Position numbers and translations under genes: made by a program. This document shows positions 58,004 through 64,000 of a DNA stretch of 64,000 bases, piece by piece. Source of the DNA: Pleurotus ostreatus/Saccharomyces cerevisiae fusant (lineage: Eukaryota > Opisthokonta). The notes under the pieces are model-generated. The model was not told the origin of the DNA. It saw only the letters and a list, made by a program, of their open reading frames with translations, and did no database searches. The first letter of the stretch is position 1. Every line of letters starts with the position of its first letter. Where the stretch lies: positions 124,001 through 188,000 of the forward strand of contig JAMQCK010000004.1 of assembly GCA_024196135.1 (NCBI GenBank), read 5' to 3'.

Positions 58004-60234
58004 ATGGCTACCACAACAGAAGTGATGAGCAGTGCGAATGAACTTCTTGGACAACACTCTGTTCTTCTCGCGCGAGTCCGCGCCAAGCAGATCCAGCATC
58101 GCGAGCAACTGCAAACCCTCATCTCACCACCCGAGGAGCTCACCAAGCTCCCCCTCATCCCCGAGCACCGCACACCTTCCCCCACCCCAGAATCATCGGA
58201 GACACCACCACCAGAACCTCCAGCATGGCAGCAGGAGGAGCCAGCTGCTACACGGAAAGACCTCCCGCCAGCGAAGCGCGCGCGAATGAAGCGATACCGT
58301 AACTACGTGCCAGAGGAGGAAACGATTCGCAACGACTACTCCCAGCGATACGTTGACGGCGGGGAGTGGCCGCAGAACTGGGTGCAGGGTGCCGATCCCG
58401 ACCGGCGGCATGATGAGTGCGTTCCATCTTCGCCCCCGCCGCAAACATGCACTGATTGAACGCGACGCGCACAGATACCCCAAGCAGCATCGTCTGCTCG
58501 TTCTCAAGAAGGAATCCGTCGCCACACACGCCCTTCCCCCATTCTACCTCCCCTACTCCGACCTCTCCCAACTTCAACAAACGAAGTTCGACTCTATCCT
58601 CGTCGACCCGCCCTTCACCTCCAACTTCACCTGGGACGACTTGCAAGAGCTGCCCATTCCCTCCCTCGCCGCGGATCCGAGCTTCGTCTTTCTATGGGTT
58701 GGCTCAGGTGCGGGTGGGGACCTCGAGCGCGGACGGGAGGTCCTCGCGAAGTGGGGCTACCGGCGATGTGAGGATGTCGTATGGGTGCAGACGAACAAGA
58801 CAAGCAACAAGGGGCCTGGTACGGACAGACCGACGTCGTCCCTCCTCACACGGACGAAGCAGCACTGCTTGATAGGCATTCGCGGTACCGTGCGGCGCTC
58901 AACCGACCATTGGTTCGTTCACTGCAATAATGGTGCGTCCATCTTCCCGCGTTTCCTCTGCTTTATATCAAACGCTGACCTCCCCTCCCCCCTTCCCTCC
59001 AGACACCGACGTCATCATCTGGGAAGGCGACCCCACTGACCCCTTCCGCAAGCCACCCGAGATGTACACCCTCATCGAGCACTTCTGTCTCGGCTTGCGC
59101 CGCCTCGAGATCTTCGGACGCGCACCGTCCTCCCTCCGCCGCGGCTGGGTCACTGTCCTCGCCCCCGGACAAGAGAAGCACATCCCGCCTGGCCTCGCGC
59201 TGCATGTCCCTGGCGAGACGGGCGGCGAGGCGACGCGCTGGCAAGGTCGCGAGGCGTGGACTGCGGCCATTCGTGCGCTCGCAGAGGGCCCGCGCGCTGT
59301 GATCCCGAGTACGCCCGAGATCGAAGCCCTGCGACCGAAGAGCCCGGTGAGGAATCAGCCCGGCGGAGGTAGCCAGGGAGGAGGGAGCCAGGGCGGAGGG
59401 CGTGGACCAGGAGGTGGAGGGATGATGAACATCGCGCCGAGGTTCAGTAACGGCGGCGGAGGTCAGAAGGGCGGGCAGGGCGGCGGCGGCATGGCGAACA
59501 ACCCCATGATGGGCGGAGCCATGGGCATGGGCATGGATCCGAGCATGCTATGGGGCGGGATGATGGGCGGCGGAATGGGCTTGGGGGGGTTGGGCATGCC
59601 GGGGATGATGCAGAACGCGGGGATGGGGCAGGGAATGCAGGGCGGGATGGGTATGCAAGGCGGCGGTGGAATGGGTATGCAGGGCGGGATGCCGGGGATG
59701 CAGGGAGGCGGCGGCCCGATGGACATGCAAGGCGGCTTCCAGGGCTTCCAAGGTCCTCAGCAGGGCTTCCAGGGCGCGCAGCAGGGCTTCCAGGGTCAGC
59801 CCGGCTGGGGCATGGAAGCCAACTGGGACGGCTCGGACGAGATGATGATGGGCGGCGGGGGCAGCCAAATAGGTGCCACAGGCGGGATGGGCGGAGGAGG
59901 TATGGGCGGCGGCGCAGGTATGGGCATGAACCCCGGAGGCATGGGCCAGGGGATGATGCCTCCGAACGCCATGGGAGGCGGGATGCCCGGAAACATGCAC
60001 GGCGGCGGGATGCCTCATAACGTCGGTGGTGGGATGCCGCATAACATGGGTGCCGGGATGCACAACATGCCCGGCATGAGTGGAGGCATGCCTAACCAGC
60101 TGGGCCTCAACATGCCTGGCGGAATGGGGGGAAACAATATGGGAGGCATGCCCGGGATGAACATGGGTATGCGCGGGGGGATGGGCATGGGTCAGAATAT
60201 GGGGCAATGGGGAGGTGGTGGTGGGAATTTCTAG
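58004..60234 (+). CDS. MT-A70 family protein, METTL14/Kar4-like, with Gly/Met-rich tail
   Basis: Exons 58004-58416, 58475-58932 and 59003-60234; 700 aa. Partner-type subunit of RNA N6-adenosine methyltransferase complexes. Landmarks: NDYSQRYVDGGEWPQNWV, FDSILVDPPFTSNFTWDDL, FVFLWVGSG, CEDVVWVQTNK, LLTRTKQHCLIGIRGTVRRSTD, DVIIWEGDP, EMYTLIEHFCLGLRRLEIFGR and RRGWVTV, matching METTL14. The tetrad near residues 182-185 is DPPF, between the METTL3 form DPPW and the METTL14 form EPPL. From about residue 411 the protein turns into roughly 290 residues of Gly, Met, Gln and Asn repeats (GMGMQGGGG, QGFQGPQQGFQGAQQ), an expanded version of the METTL14 RGG tail but nearly without Arg. Nuclear location and RNA binding are inferred. 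Confidence 0.9.
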
Positions 60235-60536
60235 CACAGGCTGCCTGCTGTCGCATCTCTACTACTGTGTGTATTGCTTGCTTGCTTTGGACATCGGACA
60301 TATATGTATTATCTGTCGAACCTCCTGGTTTCCATCGTACTCGGACCTCCGCAGATCACTGACATGCTCTGTACCCCTGCTCGTCTGGAACTGCTGTCAA
60401 GTACTTGCTCTGCTCTGTTCTCTCTTATGAAGCTGACTATCTGACTCTCGAGGCATGAATAGATATATGACATACATGGTTGAGAATACTCAGTACATGT
60501 TGATACATGTCTCAAGCTCCGGCGCGAATATATCAT
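60235..60536. other. Intergenic between convergent genes
   Basis: About 300 bp of 3' flanks. Nothing recognised. Confidence 0.45.
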
Positions 60537-61912
60537 CTACTCATGACCGCGGACAGGCTTCGGCTGGTACGGCTCCTCCAGGTACTTAGCCTCCTCATCC
60601 GTGAGCTCGCCATCCACGATGGCCTGACCGACACGCTCGACGGAGTTGAAGCCAACGATAGGGCTGGTAATGGTGCGCTGAGCCCAAGCAAGCGCGACCT
60701 AAAGGGACCGTCAGCATCGTCGAAGAAATCTCGACACGCAGGCCAATTACCTGCGACATGGCCCAGCCGCGCTTCGTAGCAATCTCCTGGACCCGCTTGA
60801 TGATCTCCGCGTCCACCGGGTGATCCTTGCTCATGCCGAAGGCCTTGACGAGCTTCGTGCGCGGCGTCTCGGTGTTGGGGGGACGCGCAAGAGCGCCTCC
60901 ACCAAGGGCCTGCCAGGGAATGATACCGATGCCGTGGTACTTGCAGTACGCAATCATCTCGCGCTCCTGCGTCGCGTTTATCAGCAACGACCATAAACAC
61001 AGCGGTATCAAACCACTCACCTCCTCCCGATAGAGCAACGAGTACTCATTCTGCATGCTCACGAACTTCGTCCAGCCATTCTTCCCCGCGACCTCGTTCA
61101 ACAGCGCAAACTGCCACGTGCGCATCGAGCTCGCGCCGATGTAGCGCACCTTGCCCGACTCGACGAGGTCGTGCAGCGCCTTCATGATCTCCTCCGGCGG
61201 GACGGTCGGATCAAAGCGGTGGATCTGCAGGAGGTCGATGTACGGCGTGTTCAGGCGCTTCAGCGACTCCTCGACGTTGTAGAAGATCGAGGCGCGCGAG
61301 AGGCCGGACTGGTTGATGTACTCCTTGCGCTGGCGCATGGCGGGGAACAGCGCGGGCGTGAAGACGTCGTGGTCGGGGCCCTTGCCGACGAGGCTGTGGC
61401 ACTTGGTCGCGATGATAATCTCCTCGCGCGGAATTTGATACTATACATGTGCTATGTGAGCGTTTATGGCATCGTGAGTAGTAGTAGAGCAGCTTGCCTT
61501 CTCAATGAACTTGGCGATGATGCGCTCCGAGTCGCCGTTCGAGTAGATGTTGGCGGTATCGAAGGTGCTGTACGTCGCTGTCAGGTATGGCAATGGAATA
61601 CATCGCGTCTACTCACTTAATTCCGCGGTCCCAGGCAGCCTTCATGACGGGGAAAGCCTTTTCCTCGCCGAGGACCCACTGGGTAGACTCGTCCGCAGAC
61701 TATGCGAGTCGTTAGTACAAAGCCCATGGGACCTACCGCATACAGAACTTACCGCCCACTTGGGATTCCCATAAGCCATGGCCCCGACCTGCCGGGTACA
61801 CGCGTCAGAAAGGTCATCGATATCGACGGCAGAGTGGAATACGCACGATGGGCACAGAGATACGCAAGCCGCTCTTGCCGAGCTGCACGTACTTCGCAGA
61901 TGGAGTGGACAT
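60537..61912 (-). CDS. Aldo-keto reductase
   Basis: Seven exons: 61847-61912, 61753-61788, 61617-61699, 61498-61567, 61021-61440, 60751-60966, 60537-60698; 350 aa. NADPH-dependent reductase of the (beta/alpha)8 AKR superfamily, closest to the fungal YakC/Kv-beta-like branch. The catalytic tetrad is complete: Asp65 (NTFDTAN), Tyr70 (IYSNG), Lys98 (IATKCH) and His159 (LLQIHRFD). Further marks are GKVRYIGASSMRTWQ, QNEYSLLYRE, GIIPWQALGGGALARP and TSPIVGFNSVERVGQA. The intron at 61441-61497 starts with GC (AAG-GCAAGC) and ends TATAG; no in-phase GT donor fits. Probably cytosolic; the substrate, an aldehyde or ketone, cannot be read from sequence. A TATATAAG element lies at 61987-61994, 75 bp upstream. 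Confidence 0.94.
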
Positions 61913-62873
61913 GTTAGAGTAGGAGTAGACGACTGCGTGGAGGAGAACGAGTTGTTGCTGATAGTTTCAGACGCGCAGAGACCCTCCTTATATACCTCCT
62001 TACACCCCGGTTCCCAATCCGATAATAGACATCGGGAGGGTATGTCATACGTCGGATGTGCAAGCTGTATAACCACCTCGCACCTTGCAGATCACCTTGA
62101 GAAGAAGTTCCGCTTCATCGGCCGCTGTAGACCAATGAATATGCAGACCAGCTGCAGACCTCGAGAGGCGCTACTGGTTCCCGTTCCTGACGAAACTGTC
62201 TCATGGTCCTGTGCTTTCCAGCATGGAGAGAGCGGGTAGGTAACAGCTTTATCCGTAGTGTCATTCTTCTCGGCAATGTTACATCCGATTCGGGGGATGC
62301 ATTGAATAATGGGCGCCCAGAGTAAATGGTCATGAGAAGGCTGAGGTTCAGAAGGAGGGGATGCACATGAATTGCAAATAGGCGACAGCAAGGCGCACAC
62401 GGTCACATGATACAGAAGCTCAACTACCATCGTATCGATTGTCTATCTGCTTCTCTGCCTATTCAGCATATTTATGTGTCTGAAGAAGGCTAATAACCTC
62501 AGAGCCCGAGTTCGACGCGTCCAGGAGCAAGCCAACTATGGGTATCGACGTGGTTTCTGAGCGCATATGCCGCCCTGCTGGTACTCGAGGAGAAATGATG
62601 CCCTATGAATCTCAGTAAGAAGTACACCCGAATTCTACTAGATGGCTCAGAAACGAATGCTACCTATATAGTATAATATTATATACATGCTCCAAGGCGA
62701 AGTCGAACATCGCTCACGTGTCGCTCGGCATTTGCCGAATCTTCGGTCACTCGGTTACTTCCGGCGCCGAACCAACTTGTTCTCAACCACCATCTTGTCT
62801 TTTCAGCACTCTGTATACCCCGGCCATCTCCAGACGGCTTCCCTTTCTCTGCGCTAGAAATACTCTACTCATA
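61913..62873. promoter_or_regulatory. Divergent promoter region of aldo-keto reductase and thioesterase genes
   Basis: About 960 bp. Contains the TATATAAG element of the aldo-keto reductase (61987-61994) and an unusually A/T-rich stretch at about 62664-62690 with alternating TATA motifs, some 185 bp before the thioesterase ATG. No coding exon recognised. Confidence 0.5.
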
Positions 62874-64000
62874 ATGTCGAGCGTTCTCCTTCGTCGTCTC
62901 GCCGGTAAGCGGCTGATCACCGCGACTCGCTCCGCGCGGCTCTCTACGACTACGCCTCCACCGGCCCCAGCGCGGCGGGGGATATCCATCTGGACCGCCT
63001 CCATAGCCGCTGCTACAGTTGGTCTAGCAGGCTATGCCACCGGCGCCGTCTTCCCCCCACAAGCCGCGACAATCCTCTTCCCTCGTGTCGCCCCACCGCC
63101 GCTTCCAGAGGACTCGCCGGAAGGGCGTCAGCACATGCAGGACCTGGAGGACCAGATGCAGAAGTTACCCTTCTTGCAAGAACTACGCGCAACGCAGGAC
63201 CCTGAGGAGTGGTACGAGGCGCGGCCGTACTTGTTGTTCCCGGAGGAGCGGCGGGTGAACAACCTGACGGCGGGCGTGCTGAGGGGGCCGGGGAAGCTGG
63301 CGGTGCACGCCTTGGTGAGGGCGCGGAAGGACGAGAAGGAGAGCTACGTGATTCTGCATGTGGGGCGCGCGCTGTGTGGGCATGACGGCATTGTGCATGG
63401 CGGCTTGCTGGCGACGCTGTTAGATGAATCATTAGCGAGGAATGTAAGCACCATATCCCTCTATCATGCCTTCGCGGAATTCTCTCAATTTACCGCTGTT
63501 TTGAGCTTTCATCTGGTAGATTCAGCCCTTCTCCACGTTTCTGACCATTTCTGTCAGGCCATCAACAATCTTCCCGAGCGCGTCGGCGTCACCGCGACCT
63601 TGACCATCAACTACAAGGCGCCAGTCCGCGCAGACCAGTTCATCGTCATAAAGACGCAGGTCGGCGAAGTGAATGGGCGCAAGGCGTTGGTCTCTGGTAT
63701 CGTGCGGGACTTGGAGGGCAAGGAGTTGGCGAATGCATCGTGAGTTTTATTTCGTTCGCTTTGATATCCTGTCCTCGACGTTCTTTCGACTTCGGTGCGC
63801 CGCCCGATCACTCAACGACTGATGTCGATATGGGCGGCTTTGTTTGTGCTCGTGGCATATAATGACCGGCGGTGCCACAAATTCACGACAGCAACGGTTT
63901 CAGAAGAACTTGAACTAACGCTATGCACAGCGCCCTCTTCGTGCAGCCGCGCTACGCGAAGATGCTGGACCCAGACATGTTGCGCAAGCGGATGGGTGAA
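62874..64000 (+). CDS. Mitochondrial HotDog-fold thioesterase (THEM4-like), cut by window edge
   Basis: Exons 62874-63443, 63558-63739 and 63931 onward; 275 codons in the window, C-terminus missing. The N-terminus is a mitochondrial presequence (MSSVLLRRLAGKRLI, TATRSARLSTTT) followed by a hydrophobic segment (IAAATVGLAGYATGAVF). The HotDog core carries YVILHVGRALCGHDGIVHGG, LLATLLDESLA and the strand ATLTINYKAPVRADQF, then VNGRKALVSGIVRDLEG and ALFVQPRYAKML. Such proteins hydrolyse long-chain acyl-CoA in mitochondria. The acid residue in LLDE, typical of the family active site, is present. The second intron (191 nt) is long for this genome. ATG 62874 is chosen over the frame opening at 62718 because the presequence starts there. 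Confidence 0.87.

Noticed and set aside
59548..60237. 229-codon antisense frame opposite the Gly/Met tail (His/Ala-rich)
   Set aside because: A shadow of the repetitive sense codons, as expected opposite GGN/ATG repeats.

Overview
This 64 kb window comes from a basidiomycete fungus, most likely an agaricomycete and possibly a polypore-type wood decayer. The evidence is nuclear protein genes on both strands, each cut by introns of about 45-60 nt with GT(A/G)(C/A)G(T/C) donors, plus F-box, BTB and MYND families typical of Agaricomycetes, and genes that are clearly fungal in type (Cys3-like bZIP, Npa1/Urb1, S10 carboxypeptidases, GH127). I see no prokaryotic operon, CRISPR, rRNA or convincing tRNA. 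All exon models below were deduced by hand from splice signals, reading phase and family similarity.

Layout. 1-6.7 kb: the 3' end of a secreted SMP-30-like beta-propeller gene, a MYND-finger gene, a 3.2 kb gene-poor gap and a Cys3/MetR-type bZIP regulator. 7.4-28.1 kb: an accessory island with six related F-box genes. Three are on the minus strand (7427-13476) and three on the plus strand (23310-28137). One is an obvious pseudogene and one carries a frameshift. Between them lie a BTB protein, mitochondrial phosphatidylserine decarboxylase, a second MYND protein and a seven-helix membrane protein with a long Ser/Pro tail. 28.4-39.8 kb: conserved genes, namely the 14-exon URB1/NPA1 ribosome-assembly factor, a 20-exon secreted GH127 beta-L-arabinofuranosidase-like enzyme, and ribosomal protein eL19. 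40.3-50.8 kb: a duplicated block with two S10 serine carboxypeptidases, two branched-chain aminotransferases, and a complete SMP-30-like gene paralogous to the one cut by the left edge. 51.3-64 kb: a MYST histone acetyltransferase, a 113-residue membrane protein, a 758-residue Ser/Pro-rich protein, a METTL14/Kar4-like MT-A70 protein with a Gly/Met tail, an aldo-keto reductase and a mitochondrial HotDog thioesterase cut by the right edge.

How the genes relate. The F-box and BTB proteins are candidate substrate adaptors of cullin ubiquitin ligases and look like a birth-and-death family. The carboxypeptidase/aminotransferase block joins peptide breakdown to branched-chain amino-acid metabolism. 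Both aminotransferase promoters and one carboxypeptidase promoter carry Gcn4/Cpc1-type TGACTC elements, so general amino-acid control is a plausible link. URB1 and eL19 are independent 60S-ribosome genes about 4 kb apart.
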